Below are positions 35,701 to 50,817 of a stretch of DNA of 64,000 nt, piece by piece. Every line of letters starts with the position of its first letter. The first letter of the stretch is position 1. Location: NCBI GenBank assembly GCA_008711295.1, contig VUYV01000593.1, positions 69,528-133,527 of the forward strand, in the 5' to 3' direction. The position numbers and the translations under genes are program-made. The notes beneath the pieces are model-generated. The model had not been told where the DNA came from. It saw only the letters and a list, made by a program, of their open reading frames with translations, and made no database searches. The stretch comes from Anarhynchus alexandrinus. Its lineage: Eukaryota > Chordata > Aves > Charadriiformes > Charadriidae.

Positions 35701-38700
35701 TTCCAAGTGAACCAAGGCAAAAGGAAACATCTTTTTGCCCTATTATCATTTCACATTCTGTATTTTGGGGAATGAACCTATTACTTTCCTACGTTACACA
35801 CTATCACTGTAAATTTGGCTTCTCTGTGCTTTTATCTGATAGCTTTTTTTATATCTGTGCATGAAAACAAGGCTAAAGCCACTTTCATAGGATCGGGTCC
35901 CCAAATTCTGTGTTACCAGCTTTGAGGTAAACGACCTAAAACAGATGCAACAGACCTAAAACATAATTCTAATCCCATCTCTGTCCCTGGTGTCCTCTTT
36001 CACAAAGATGGGTCCAGAATATCCTGAATGTGAGCAATATGATCTGCCCGGAGACCAGCTCCGTGCACACCGCTGCAGTTTGGGGTAGATAAAACTCAGA
36101 CTGTTCCTTACAGGTGGAAGAGCTTATCTCCTCCAAACAAGCGGCCGGGCTAGAGCATTCCGCAGAGCCAGCGGCACAGAAAGGGAGGCTTCTAGCTAAC
36201 ATTGACTAGTTCAAGATGTTTCCCAAAGATTATTGACTTTGCAGAAATATTTCTGCTGCTGCTTCCCCCTCTCTTAGCTGGGCACGATTTAGCACACAGC
36301 AATTACAGATAAGTATTTTCATTTGTAATTGTTATAGTTACAGCATGTTTCCTAGGGCATGTCTTTACCGCAAATGGGAACATGGTGTAGAGCGATCCAA
36401 ACCGACTTTAAACAATCTGGTGTGTGCACCTCTGTTAATTTAATTCTATCAGCGTGACTTATTTAACCTGCTGTTTGACAACAGCAAAAATCAAAAAGCA
36501 AGCCTAGGCATCTTTACACCATGCCACAGGTCACAGGGAAGATGCAAAGCAGTCCGTTTCTTATACTCACTACAAATCTGAAAAGGCAGACTGTGGGAAA
36601 GGTCTCAAGGAATAAAATCAAGGTTATGGAACTGGTCTCTTAGTTCTACCTATCTGTATGACGCTGCCGACATCCATACAACATCAAACGTAGTGAACAA
36701 AAATCTGCCGTAACCTAGATAACCAAATGCTTCTGCAATTAATCAAGACCACATATAATAAGCAGAAGCTTTCAGTAACTTAACAGAGCGTAAGACTCAG
36801 ACTCAAAGCACTATACCAAGACAGGGTGTTTCCATAATAATCCCACTCCATCTCCGTCCACTGGGCTGGGCGCAAAACCATCTGTATCATTTTCTGAGTG
36901 AATGTGGCTTCCCCCTCTATCAATTAACTATCACAGTAAGTCACGCTACCAGAACTGCCGACAACTATAAATTACTATCATTTTCCTAACGTGCAAGTTT
37001 ACAAGCGAATGATGATCCCACATGATTGAAAGGGTTTGTTTTACAAAAAGCAGGGAATGCATATTAAGTAAATAGATGACAAACTTGAGGCTTATGATGA
37101 GAAACTGCCATTGTCTTTTAATCACAGTCTCACAATAAATGGAAATTAGAGAGTTTGTGCTGTCCCACGGGACCATTAGTAAGATTGTAATTAGCTCAGT
37201 GACAACCCACATAAACTTGGATGGAAGAGAAGCTGCAACAGAGAGCTGGAAGCCAGTCTGTATTCACAAAACCGGACTACTAGTTGCAGTTGAAGCATCT
37301 CTCTAAATATTCCTCCTACTTAGCACATCCAGTAACTCCCAAAATATATATCCTACAGCAGATAGCTGGAAGCCATTCAGCTGCAATTATGACTTTACAT
37401 CATCAACCAATTCTTTCCCGGCAAGACTGCACAGCCAAATTCAACATAATCCTAGCAGTGACACTATCGACATTAGACCAAGAATACAATTCAATAACTC
37501 TCAAGGTCACCTGGTAAATAAATGCACAACAAATAAATTAATTGAAAAGCACTGCTTGGATGATACAACTGCTGAGGCACATGAATGCTATTCACTGCTG
37601 TGCAGCACAAGAGCAGAAGCTGTGGATTTGATTACAATACAATACCAGAACATCTTCAATATACAAGTCTCGGGAACAGAGCGCCACGCTTGGCCCAGTG
37701 TGGCTGTAATGAGAAGTTGGATGCATTTAAGGGAGACGGACATCTAAAGGACAAACTAAAATTAGAAGCACATTCCCATGGGCAGTCCATGAGAATACTA
37801 ACACTCTGGTGAAGCCACTAAAAAAAGAACTTCCAAATTTGGAAGGTGACTGGGAAGAGAGAGGTATCATTAAACCCCTATCAACTGGAAAAAATCCCAG
37901 ATCAGCAGTTTTGTAGGAGTAATAAAGTCTTCAGTGCAGAAATCTGCAAAAACCAGACCGAACCGAGCAATCACAAGGTATTTATCCATTGCCAATGCTG
38001 GAGGTTAGTGGTATTTGCAGGGCGGGAGCATTCACTCTTGGTTGCAACCAAAAATGGTGAGACCAGCCCAGGCAGCATCCTTTGGTCCGCCACGGCTCGG
38101 ACACAACAGCCTCCCATCACCACGCAAAGCGAATTTGTGACTTTTTAAAGGCAAACGTTTTGAAGGAGCGAGGAAAATCCTAAAGGACACCTGAGATACT
38201 TGCTACAAGACAGGGGATGGTTAGGGGGATGGCTGTCAGCCTGGAATGGATCGATTCTGTCCCCTCACCCTCCATCAGCCAGGCTGGCACCAGCCACTGG
38301 CACATGGGGACAGTGAAGGGTGACATCCCAGCAGAGCTACGGACGTGCCAGACTAAGCAGGCAGTCCTGAGTCCTGATAAGGACAGACCTGCGGCTACTT
38401 AAAAAAACCAAAAATAATAAAAAAATCATAATTTTGCTGTGGTAAGTAGTTTACAAGAGAACTCCTCTTTGGAAAACACAGATGTAGACAAGAAGCTCTT
38501 CAAAACCTACACATTTTCGGTGATTTTTGTGAGATGTACCATCCGGCAGTCTCTAGCAGGCAGTTGCAGTCATCGCTAAAATGACCACAAGTGACCACCA
38601 CCTGAGCAAGGAAAGAAACTGACCTATATGGTTTTTCCTCTCTCGTGACTTCTCCAGAACACGACAGCGGGATAATTTGCACTGCCACTACTCATAAGGC

Positions 38701-39764
38701 GCATTTGCATAGACAGAGAGCGTGCCCTGGGTCTGCGCTGCTACACAGAGAAGAGCCATGGACTAATGTTCAGCCACTTTCACTGTGCTCTCTTCATAAT
38801 CTTCGATGCGAAATTTTACATTTCTAGTAAGAAACCAGCTTTTCCGTGTGCTCTTCTCAATGTATAACACCCAAGATGTTATGAAATTTCTTACTGAATT
38901 GGTAGAGATGCAGGAGATGCGTATGAAATGCAAAAAGCAAGAGGAAAAGGGATTTCTGCACGTGACATAACATAAACAATGCCTATAAAACATACTACCA
39001 AATGCACACCTTGCAACCAACTAAAAACTGCATTTCACAAGGTCAGGCCCTGTGTCCAGTTTTTAGTCAAATTACACTTTCATTAAGAATTTATGTCACA
39101 GTATTTAAACATGAAAGCGGATGTATTTTTAAGAAAAGGACAAAAACATCCTAACAGGGACGCAGCTGTATTCAAGAACATCCCCTTTTCCCTCCAGTAC
39201 CCTGTTTGCCGATCAGCAGGAAAGAGTTTAGAGAACGAAACATTGCAAACGCCGTGCTCCTTGCCCTAAACTCTTTTTTTTTTTTCTGCAGCACCTTGCC
39301 CAGGAAAGCATCCTAAGAGCAGACTGATGCAACGCTCAGATCTCAAGTTATGAGCAGGAAAACAAACCGTACCCTGAATTACACCGTATCTTGTGCCTTC
39401 GAAGTAAGCTGTGACATTAACTTTTTCTTTCAGCCCGGTCTAAGTAGTGATTAGGACAGCTTAATTTGTTGCTAGCTAATTATTTCCCCCTGGCTCTCTC
39501 CAGCAGACAGCCACCACCGTGCCCCTCGTGGCGCACGAGGAGGGGCTGGCTCGGCCCTAAGAAGGGAAGATTGGAACGCACCTCGCTCCTGCCACCGGCT
39601 ACCAGCGGGGAGGCTGTCGAGATGGCAGAGATGGTCTTCTCCAGGGTGCAAACAGCAAAACGAGAGGCAACACACACATGCTGGAGTATGGAAAATCCCA
39701 GCTAGGCATAAAGACACGTTTATTTACTTATTTATGTTGACAGGAAGGTGATCAAAGACTGGAG

Positions 39765-39925
39765 CGGGGCCCGGAGTGGCCGTGCAACCTCCTTCCCTGG
39801 AGATTCTCCAAACTCAGCAGGACAGGCCCTGAGTAACCTAATTTTACTGGACACGGCTTGAGCAGGGGGTTGGGACTGGATAACCTCCAGAGATCCCTTC
39901 CAACCCACATGATCCCATGATTTAC
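39765..39925 (+). mobile_element. Short CR1 3' fragment
   Basis: It runs from 'gcaacctccttccctggagatt' to gagatcccttccaacccaca and a decayed 'gatcccatgattta' tail. The form with 'cttgagcagggggttgg' matches the CR1 3' end. It is antisense to CAMK2D. Confidence 0.85.
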
Positions 39926-42900
39926 GATGCTATTTTTCAGGGGGCAGGGTATGTAAGTAAAGCAAGATGTCTGGGCAGATGGAAGCAGCCCTGAGGATCG
40001 CCTCTCCTAATGAGCTTCCTGGGTTTGCACCGTCTTTGGGAGGGGAGCTAAGACATTCCTAAGCTCCAACAGCGCGCTCCCAAAGCGCCTCTCCTGATTT
40101 ATGATCGTTTAAGTCAAAACACGAGCCACGGTCCAAAGTCAGGAGACCCTCCTTTCGCCTCTCATTGCTCCCAGCTCAGGTCTCCAGCCTTCCCCCATTC
40201 CTTCACTCAAGTGCTTCCTCCTCCCCACCAGTTGTGTCACCTTTCCTCCTTTCCCTTTCTCTGCCCTCACCTCTGAATTCATCCTTTTCTGCACATCACA
40301 GGGAACTGAAGTTGGGACAGCGGAGAGGAGGGGGTCTCAGCTGGGACTCAGCTCTGAGGCGGTACAAACAGGCAAACACTTTCCCCTTGGAGAGACCTTC
40401 TCCAGAAGCCCACCCTCCTTGGGGCAGGATGCCTAACGCTCCAAATTTCGGAGATTTAGGCTGCCTGGGAACCAAATGCTCCCCGAATGCTAATTCTCTA
40501 GTTTCTCTCAGGAAAGGGAAGAGCCCGAGGTGAAAGTGTCCCACGGAGCAAGTTCAGCCCACAGCCACAAATGTCAAGGGTTTATAATGGAAACTACCCA
40601 ACAACCCTTTTACCACCCATACAGGAGTTGCACTAATGCAACGCCCATCCATGCTATCGAAATATACTGTAAGCTTTTTTCAGTTTGGGTTTGTTTTTTT
40701 TTTCCTCCCCCCCAACTCAAGTAAGGGGTTCATGGTATTTTTTTCCAGCATTTGGGTATTGATCCAAGAACCGGTGCAGAATTCACCTATTAAACCGTCA
40801 ACAACGTTGTCTGTACAAAGCAAAGGGAACAGAACTTACAATATCCCCTAAAAATGCTCTAAAAATGTCTGTGCTAGCTTTACCGAGAGAAAAAGCTTAC
40901 TTTAGCTTAAGTAGGAGAGATCTATGTTTTTGGAGGAAAGGGTCCAGAGGAAAATTACATATTTGTGGTTTAGCTGGGAGTCATGATGTCTATCCGTATG
41001 CATAACACGTGGTTGCAGAGTCATAATAAACAAAGCTTTCAAACAAAAAAAAAGAAGTAAGTTCTCAAAGATTCATCTTGTGTGCGCAAAAAGAGAGCAA
41101 TTCATTTTAATCTGAGCTTATTTATATGGTTCTTGAAGTCAGCAATGCAATTAAGCAACTCTTCCTCCCAGAAAGCCTATGGAGAGAGTAAAGCAGAGCG
41201 AGAGCACAAAATACGAAGGGGAAGGGTGGCAGCCGTCCTCGTGCTCACCCCCTGCAGCAGGTTCCTCAAGAGAGACGTGCAAATTCCACTTCCCGTTTCT
41301 GTGGATTACCCTATTTTACATTTAAAATGACTGGCTACACACGCCTAACTGACTTTATGGGAAGAAAAAAGTGTTTAGAGGAATCTGGACACGCTACGAA
41401 TAGAATTTTCACGCGTTTAAGAAAACGTACAACACCGGCTCTAAGCAGGCGAGGCAAAGCCTTCAAGGTCTGGTTCACACTTGATTTATACTTTATCATT
41501 ACCTATTTTGGTGCAAATTACGCATATACCTTCTGAGGCAAAAAATGACAAAATTTGTGGCAAATCTTCGTGAAACCTCATTTCCTCGGTCTATTATGGA
41601 TGTTGCTACAGTTATCAGGGATATTACACCCAGCAATGCTTCACTTGAGCTACAATAACTTTGTCCTCCATTAAAAGGGAAGAGAATTAACCTCGTGTGG
41701 CAGAGTAGTGTCATTGTCTCTACTAAAAGACATTTTTATGCTCCACAGTAATCCAGAAGAGTAAAACCTACAGATTCAGTGCCGCTCTCACCAGAATAAA
41801 AGGATTATGCCGAAACCGGAACAGAGACAAAAGCCTTAACACCTAATAAAGCTGCCTTTGCGCTTCTTCGCTTTCGCACTCCGACAGCCCACATTATCTG
41901 ACACTTCATGTGTTACACGTTGAAAATTACTGACACGTTGATTAGCGCTCAACAACTTGCAGTATTTTAACTACAGTATTTTTTTTTTCGTATTTCACTC
42001 TCTGTTAGGGCTGCCAACAGCTCTACAGAAAGCCCTTTCCCCACCAAATTCTTACAACATCAGAAGTGAAAACTTTCGGTCTCTTCACCTTAAACATCAA
42101 CCGTGCATTCACAGCAACGTCACTAATTACAAGAAATCCATTGCACAGTAATAACAAGAACTGCTGAGAAGGAGAAAGCCTGCGGAACAGCCAGTTGCAC
42201 CAAACCCCACGCTGCCCTCTTTGTGTCTTCTTGCCTGGTTCAGTCTCGTTACAGTACATTTAATTTTACAAATAGCTACTACAAAACCAGCTTCTGTTTT
42301 CTGTTGCTGCACTTCACTATTCAGCTACAACTGAGTTTAAACACTGAATGTTATTTTATAATCCTCATTAGATTGGCTTTTACATTACGTATAAAATCGT
42401 ATTATATCACTGGTTTATTTGGTTTCTTGATGTTTTATTTTAATTCTTTCAAGGACTATGGTTCACCTTATTCATCACGGAAACTACAAATTTAATTAAT
42501 TCAATAGAATGAATGAGATTTGAATTGTGGAAATGATCGGCTCATCTAAGCAATAAAAATAATTAAAGGAAGCAAGATCTTCTACATGCATCAGTCCCAC
42601 AGATTTCTGGTTTCTCTATGAGGTAAACAAAAGTGCTTTTATATATATATAAAAACTATATATCTTTTTATATACATATAGTTAATATATTCCTGAGGAC
42701 CATGTTTATTAAGCATAGATTTATATAGTTGAGGATCTGTTTGATTTTCCCTGCATCAGCAAAGAACTGTGTTATTACCTTTTAAGTCTGTATTAATATA
42801 TTTTTAAAACATGAAACCTGAAATTAAGCTCAGAAAAAATATTATGCTAAAGAACTACATCCACCAAACCTGAACAGGCCTGATTTTGATTCCATATCTG

Positions 42901-43446
42901 ATTTATACAGTAGCTTAACTCCTGCCAGCTGAGCTACTCCCGACTTTGCCACAGTAAGTCAAAAGAAATTCAGAAAGGATTTACTAAATCCACATTTGCT
43001 GCATATTAATAGTGTTTCTCTTCAGATTCCTGTGAATTTATGGGAAGTCTCATGCAAAACACTTGGTGAATATAAAACATAAAGGACACAACGTCTTGCA
43101 TAAAGGACACAAAACCCGCATATCCTTAATCACCCTCTGCTCAAAAGGCACAAGACAATATCAAGTTTCTTATTTTTCCCCCCACATGAAGGATTTAACA
43201 ACTTCTTTGCTCCTGTTTTGTGTTACTGTGGGGAGAGATGAGAAAACCCCCAAAACACAGGCTTTTCCTCCTTTCCTTGAGGCATAAGGGCACCCTCCTC
43301 AGTAAGTAAGAATTTGATGAGGAGCAGCGCCAAGTTTGGGTGCTATCAATTGCCTCAGCAATTAATGAGAAGTTCCCAGCTCAAAGTACGGCAACCTGAG
43401 CAGATTGCAAATAGACGCCAACACATTTATGAAACTACTTTAGTGA

Positions 43447-43645
43447 TCTGGTGGTGAGGCACTGGCACAGGTTGCCCAGAGAGGTTGTTGAGGCCCCAAC
43501 CCTGGAGGTGTTCAAGGCCAGGCTGGACGTGGCCTTGGGCAGCCTGGTCTGGTGGGAGGTGTCCCTGTCTATGGCAGGGGGGTTAGAACTCGATGATCTT
43601 CAAGGTCCTTTCCAACCTAAACCATTCTATGATTCTATGATCTGT
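43447..43645 (+). mobile_element. Short CR1 3' fragment
   Basis: It begins ctggtggtgaggcactggca and ends 'accattctatgattctatgatc', with the full CR1 3' end between. It is 5'-truncated, shows low divergence by eye and is antisense to CAMK2D. Confidence 0.93.
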
Positions 43646-46469
43646 CTCTTTTTTCCTGGTGTCCCAGACTGTCCTGTACGTAGTCTGTCTCTTGATCTGC
43701 TGCAAAGCCACCCTTCCTTGGGAAGATGCTGCTCCATATTCCCACACGCTAGTCCAGACATAGTTTTTCATAGAAGACAGACTTTCCTTCCCTCCAAAGT
43801 ATGGCCACTCGCGCTGGCCGGCAACGCCACAGCTCCACAGGAGGTCAGGCGAGCAGATCTGCACGCAACCGGCTCTGGACTATTAGAGCTGCCGTCCTGC
43901 TTGGCAGTCCTACTTACCTCGAAATATCCTGCCTTACAAAGCCATTCAGGGACAACCTGTCCTGCTGCCAAGAGGACTTCATTTATCACCTGAAGGGCTG
44001 CCACATGTCAGTAGAATCTGCCGTGGCCTTTCGGGAAGGGATGAAGACTCAGAGTCAGACTTGAGCCTGATGTAGACGGCTAATGGATCCTGTCTGCCCG
44101 CCGTTGTCTTCTACGCAGTCTACAAAGCAAAGGGAGGAGACAGGAGCAGGCAGGGGACGATGAGCTGTAATGAAGCCAGATGTGTTAGTGCTGCCACGTG
44201 AAAACCAGCAGATTCTGGTTACTTATGTGATACTACTTCGCTGCAAGTACCATTTTGCTGTGTACAGCTTTTGACAAGAGGGAACGTAAAGACAGCAGAA
44301 GCCCTTCCAGGAGCTACAGAGAGAGACGGCGTAACTCTGAGTTAGGAAAACGCTACCCAAACTCAGCACAAACCCTGCAAGAGCAAACTCAACCTGGGAA
44401 AAAAAACCTATTTTTACCAGGTTTGAATGAGCAGTTTTCCAGACTGGGTCAGGACTTGCATCATCAGGGTAATGGAGTTTTTATCATCCATTGGGACCTC
44501 ATAAACCAAAATTACCAAAGCAGGCTCTAAATCAACATCAAAAGTAATACTAAGATGGAGCAACAACATTACATGATCAAAAATATGTGGATTACTAGAT
44601 TAGAAATCAGAGTGGTAAGAAGATAAAGGCCAAAGGATGGGACAATGAGAGTGGATTTCTTGGTGAAGAGACGATTATTTCCCTTACAAATTTTCTTTCC
44701 GAAGTACTAAATTAAAGAATTGGAAGCATTAGTACACGTAACAGCTGCAAAAGCAGTAGTTACACAAGATGACCAATCCTTCGTGGGTATTTGTTTAGTA
44801 AAGGAGGTAAGCTTTTAATATAACTTGATGTGTAATCTTACAAAGCAAAAGCACTAGGTTCTCCAAACATTAAGGCTTAACCTACATTTACATCTTTCAT
44901 TTTAAACTCCCTTACATTAGCAAGCTGTAATAAGTGAAAAAGAACACACGTGGACGTTATTACGGTCATCTCATCAGGGTAAGAACCTAAGAAATAGAGC
45001 AATGCTGAGAATCAAAGTACTGCAGCCCAGCACAAGCTGTTGGAACTCTAACTAAAGGAATTTGAGTTATCTGTGCTTAGAAATTCCTACCACAATATAA
45101 CAGAGACAGCAGGCCAGATTACTCAAGAAATGCAGTAAAAGGAGAAAACACCAGTATTGCCAAAGACTGATCTGGAAGAAAGGACTCTGAGCCCCCACGA
45201 AGTTTTCTCTCAAGTTCAGCTAATGGGTTTGGCATCATTTTAATTCTCACCGAGACTGCAGGAGAAAGGACTGACAACAACGTACGGAGTCCTGAGCAAG
45301 TACGCCTCAATAGAGCACTGTTATACAAAGGAGGATATCCCATCTTCTTTCTTATTTTTGCTTGTTTATCAGGATTTTTTTTTTAACTCCTCTTAATATC
45401 CTCGGGCTATGAAGGAATCAGAATTTTACTGCAGTGCAGACGAGGGTGTTTACATACCTCTGAAGTATTCCTGAGTAAATAATTTCCGACAAATAAATAA
45501 TAGGGATGCAAATCCTCCCTCCCATAAATAAAAAGTTACAAGCTGAAATAGCCATTGTTTGTAATTTTATGCTTATCCAGAGAATAAATATACAAGCCGA
45601 AATGAACGTGTTTTCTTTTAAACACAAAATTCAGCGGGGCTCGCTTTCCACTACCATTACTTTCATACAAAGAACTGAGGTGAGAAGTGGTAGAAAACAC
45701 AACATAAGCAATGAGTATTGCTAAGGAATAATTGTAGGCGAAAAGGATGAGGAAATCCTGTTTTTTTTAAACAGACCTTCATATATACATTACTGAAGTG
45801 GGAAACGGAGATTTGAAAAAGGAGAACAGGAAATACTATTTCTAATCCACTTTCCTTTTAGGCATTTTTCCTACAGCATTCAGTAGGCATTATGACTACA
45901 TAGGTGGGTAGGGAAGAAGAAATCATGGATTTCTTCACATTAAAAAAAAACATTAATAAAATGGAGAGATGCTGAAACACTAACTGAATTAGTTATATGC
46001 AAAGCAGCGTCTAGACAGGGATATTCAACTTTTTTCTGGAGATATACTTGTACATGAAGTGAAAACACCTTCTTCAAGGAAGATTTCCATGATGCTTCTG
46101 TGCTGCGTATAAACGTAACCAGTAAGGACTGTCCAGTCTCCTAAGCACTACAGAAACAGAATCATTAACTTTCAGTCTTTCTTCAGCAATATTCAGCTTT
46201 CCAAAACTAATGGCCTGTACACAGTTCTGAATACCGGGAGTACGTACATCTCCAGTAACAGACAGTTCCTAGTATAAAGCTTAAAAAAATATAATCCACG
46301 CTTCAAGTCAGAAGACATCATGCCCCTAAAGACATCATTGCCAAAACCCTAATGCCTATGTTTAACTTCATCACTATAGTCATGTTTCTTTTCGCCTTTT
46401 TCTTGGATAAATAACATTTTCTGGTTATCCTGGTAGAGCTCCTCAAATCACCCCCTTTACCTAGACTAC

Positions 46470-46960
46470 ACTTAATTGACACGCGGATGCCAAAGCTCCG
46501 CACAGTACTCCAGAAGCTACTTCTGTTGGCAGACACAAAATAAATACTGCTTTCCTCTTTCTGATTGTTACTTCCACGCATCTGAGAACGGTATTTCCCC
46601 TGGGTGTTCCGGCATCCCAATGAGATTTGTGTTCAAGTAGTTATTTCCTGTCATCACAGGCTTTTCAGAGTCACTCTGTTCCAAGACGCAGTCACTCCTC
46701 TTTTAAGACTGACACACATTCTTGGTTCTTAGGTACGGGAGCTCACATCTCCTGCCTGTGAGGCTCCTTAGTCCCACCATATCAAACAGATACCCCTTCC
46801 ATTTTTTTTTTCTTTTAATCTGTTGATAAATATATTGAATGAGACTTCTTTAGAACTCCGCCACAGATAATCTCATCATATGAGAACTACCCTCTTGCGT
46901 TTTTATTGTGGTTATCTGTTTTCCTAGTATTGCTAATAAAGAATATGCTGATTTTCCATA
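46470..46960 (-). mobile_element. Possible ancient CR1/L3-type relic
   Basis: The phrase gcacagtactccagaagcta, and further right gataaatatattgaatgaga followed by 'cttctttagaactcc', resemble two segments of reverse-complemented ancient amniote CR1/L3 elements (the 'actccaggtgtggcctcac' and 'aaagatattgaacaggac...ggggactcc' regions), in the expected order. The match is weak and gapped and needs an alignment. Confidence 0.35.
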
Positions 46961-49277
46961 ATAAAAGATTAGCACATAATACAGCAGTAAAACAAATGCC
47001 TTACAGAAGGCAGTTGACATTAGTAGCTAGATTCATGACTTCATTAAAAGGATATCAAGTGCACTTGGCAAGATCCGTTTCTAAAAAAAAAATAAATAAA
47101 TTTGCTGCTTGTAAAAGCATTTTTCAAATGATCATATGCTTCTACAGGTTTAGCTATGCATAAATATATGTATCCATATCAAGCGATACAACATCTGTGT
47201 ACCAAAATGAATTATTGTGGATTTCTTCAATTGGTAAGGATTTGGAAGTGCCAGGGAGCTGGATTTTGATTTAGTTAGCTTCCCTTCCTGACACTTGTCT
47301 AGTGAGAATAATCACCAGCAATTTAAATTTTCATACATGAATTTGGAACTTGGTATCTTACCGTAGTTCAAAATCCTTCTTTCAGTAGAAATGCCTCATA
47401 GATAATTTGGATTAAGAACTAAGCTCCCTCTATATGCACTTAAATGCTTTATTTGTGAACGTTCGGTAGATACGTTGATTCCCAAAACAATAATCTGATG
47501 TCATAAATAATTCCAAAAAGGCAGCAGAAAATGCGATTGTTTCCTCTCAGGTTTTTTTTTGTGTTTAACATTTCACAGCGACTACATGGGGAGATTCAAA
47601 TAAAGAACTGAAACAAAAATATTTCCATGTGTCTCCTTAATTTCCAAATTTCAGAGTTTTATCCTTCTGAAAGAAAGCATTCTGATTTAGTCTTCTGTTT
47701 TTTCCCCATTTGCTGTGCTTTTCCACATCTTTTGTTCAAATTCTACATTTTTTTTTAAAAAAAGTAAAACACTCATGTCCAATTTTAAGACTCCTCTGCC
47801 ACTACCAGAGGAACTTCTGAAGTTGAGTGAATATGAATATAGACTAAAATTGAAAGTCTTATCTAAATGTCATCCTAAGATTTCCTAACTGCATAATGGC
47901 ACTCATTAAATAAAACCACCATCAAATCAGATATGATACGGATATAAAAATGGTATTGTTGGGAAGCTGAAAACAGGTATGTTGATTGTTAAGTTTAGTT
48001 CTGAATTTTTTCTTACCCTGATGAAATAACTAAATACTAAATATTTTTCTGGTTAGGTACTAACTGGAGACCTACCTTGGAAATACAAAACCAGTCATCT
48101 GTAAAAGTTTTTGATAATTCGCTAGTTTCTCTGGAAAGATAACTGGAAAATATTTCCAGTGGTTTAGAATTTGTTTTAAACTCCGTTTCTCTAAAGAAAA
48201 AAAATCTTGCTCATATGAAAACTCCAACGTGTTTACTCAGCCTGAAATCTCAAAATGCGATTCAGCACAGCTGTGCTGCTTTACGCCGACTGGAGGGAAA
48301 GTACAAAAAAGGTAACTAAAAAGGGTTTTTCACCCTGAAGTATCTGGTACAGTCTTAAGACTTGAAAGATAATTAACCGAAGAGATCACACAACACTCTA
48401 AAAAGGAGTACTACTATATGTGTATTATCTTAGAAATAAAGTTAACCTGAAACCGACACCTTTACACCAAGTCACTTTTAGAAGGGAGACTTAATCAAGC
48501 TAACATGCAAGAAGAAAGAAGAATAAGCCTGAAAGAAAAGAGAAAGGAATACCGAATTCTAACTTCAGAAAACTACTGCCCTGCAACAAATGTGTAATTC
48601 AAAAAGACAAGTAACTAAAAAAAACTACATTGGAGGAAATCAAAGAAAACCACTGAGATAATCTTTGAGAAACCGCCCAATCAATTAAGCTAGATCTCTG
48701 CTTTCCTATAGAGATTGCATTTGAAAAAAATGTTTTTGTATTTTTTTTTCTTCATTTTCTTAAATTATACATACTTATTGTTAACATGACAAGTTCCTTT
48801 TCAAAAAAATATTTTATTTTCTGGGCTATTAGCAAATTAAACCATGGCAGTAAATTCAGGAGCAAATATAGATGAAAAGCATGAATTCTATATTCATGGA
48901 ACCTGCTTAATATTTTGAAACACACATACTCTTTGGCATGCACACAGTGCAAGTAAAACTTGTTTACAAGGGTTAACCTTTACCGTTTTGACACATATAA
49001 CACACACTACGATCTGGGCTGTTACCTTCCTCTGGTACACTTCCTTTTTCGCTATTAGAGCTTTCTAGCGTGATGTAGAACTACCCAGTGGAAAAGACTT
49101 TTTAAAAAAAGGGATGTGACAGTGACCCAAGAATAAGAGAGTCCGTTGGGTGCAGGCAGCAGCACCCCAGACTGATTTCAGGGCTAGCACTTAGCTGGCT
49201 GAAGGGATGGCTGCGGGAGAAGGGGTGAAGGAGAAGGTTGGCACCTGGCTGAGGTGGAGACTGCATGGCATGTAAAC

Positions 49278-49600
49278 ATAGAATCACAGAATGGTTTAGG
49301 TTGGAAGGGACCTTAAAGACCATCCAGCTCCAACCCCCCTGCCATGGGCAGGGACACCTCCCACCAGACCAGGCTGCCCAAGGCCACGTCCAGCCTGGCC
49401 TTGAACACCTCCAGGGATGGGGCAGCCACAGCTTCTCTGGGCAGCCTGGGCCAGTGCCTCACCACCCTCACAGGAAAGAATTTCTTCCTCATATCTCATC
49501 TAAATCTCCCCTATTCCAGTTTGAAGCTATTCCCCCTCATCCTATCACTACATGCCCTTGTAAAATGTCCCTCTCCAGCTTTCCTGTAGCCCACCCCCTT
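49278..49600 (-). mobile_element. CR1 LINE fragment
   Basis: The left end reads catagaatcacagaatggtt, the reverse-complemented CR1 tail, and the match continues to about gtccctctccagctttcctg. It is 5'-truncated and lies in the same orientation as CAMK2D. Confidence 0.92.
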
Positions 49601-50781
49601 CAGATCCATCAACATCTTCGGCCCTGTAGCTTACCTGATAGGACTTCAAGAGTTACCTTTCTAAGTTTAGAAAAACCTTTTCTCGTTTCCAGACCACATT
49701 TATGACCTTTCTCCAAGAGAGAAACCAGATACAAAGTGGCCTTCACTCCAGCAATTATGCAAACAAGAAACTATTGTAACCACGCTAATTGGAACAGGTT
49801 TTTTTCAGGCTGGCAGAACAGCTGACAGTAGAAACTGAACGATGACAGAATATAATGCCTGCTGCCAAACCCCGGCGTGTTAATTCATTAAAATCTTCTC
49901 TCAGGCACATCTAGAACATGGCATCTTTTCTGAAACAGCAGAAGAATTTGTCTATAATCCTTTGGCTGAATCGTGCACCTTGGTGTGGGTCGCCATGCAT
50001 GGAGTTTGTGCTGACTGACAGAAGCCCACCTGCCTGTCACCAAAGCTGTCACCGCCTGTCTGCGTTTCAAGTCATATGTTCACAAATATAGACACTGCAC
50101 GTGGAATAGCTGGCCTGCCAGAGAGGACCTCGACGACATCCTAATACTGGTCCAAGCTACTCAACAAACCAAAGACATGCCATCGCATTAAATCAATTTA
50201 GACATTTGTTTCAACTGAGTTCTTCTGTGCACTTTAGCTCTTCCACCTCATCAGTTTAATACTGGTTTTTATTCATCTTCCATGGTTTGTTCAAACTCAC
50301 AAATGTCCTCCAGTTACAGCAAGGCACAGGTAAGCCACTCTAGAGTTAATGCACCGTACGTGCAACCACTGCTTTCCATAACTGCAGAAGAGCTGCTCCT
50401 CCTCCCCGCAACGAGCTGTACGTTCCCTTGTCCTGCATCACTTTACAATGCAAAAATTTTGGCTGGGATAAAATAACACAGATAAGACTATTCTTCCTCT
50501 TCAACCAAATTTGCATATGAAACCTCTCAGCCTTTGAGACTGCCTTTTTCAGAGATTTGACATTTCATTTTGAACTGTGGGATGTTTGTTTTCAGTTTAT
50601 GATTATTATTAAAAGGAAGGAGCTATTCTTCCCCAGGAATGTAACAATTATATTAGCCAAAAATGTCACGAATAACAACATTACTATTTTTTCTGACAAC
50701 AACTTTTAAGACGTACATGGGGAAAGAGGAACCAGATGGACAGGAAAATCCCCCCCTTCCCCAGAATCTCAGGTACAGCAA

Positions 50782-50817
50782 ATATTCTTGTGATAGAGCA
50801 ATATTCTTGTGATAGAT
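50782..50817. repeat. 19-bp tandem duplication
   Basis: The unit atattcttgtgatagagca is followed directly by atattcttgtgatagat, a nearly perfect recent duplication. Confidence 0.85.

Noticed and set aside
35181..35864. 227-codon plus-strand open frame
   Set aside because: Most of it lies over the minus-strand CR1 fragment at 35153-35700 and its translation repeats in the other minus-strand CR1 copies (23521, 49265, 53413). It is antisense repeat sequence, not a gene.
42637..42690. Palindromic tatatata/ttttatata stretch as a transposon inverted repeat
   Set aside because: It is a plain TA-rich simple sequence without a target-site duplication or a second end.
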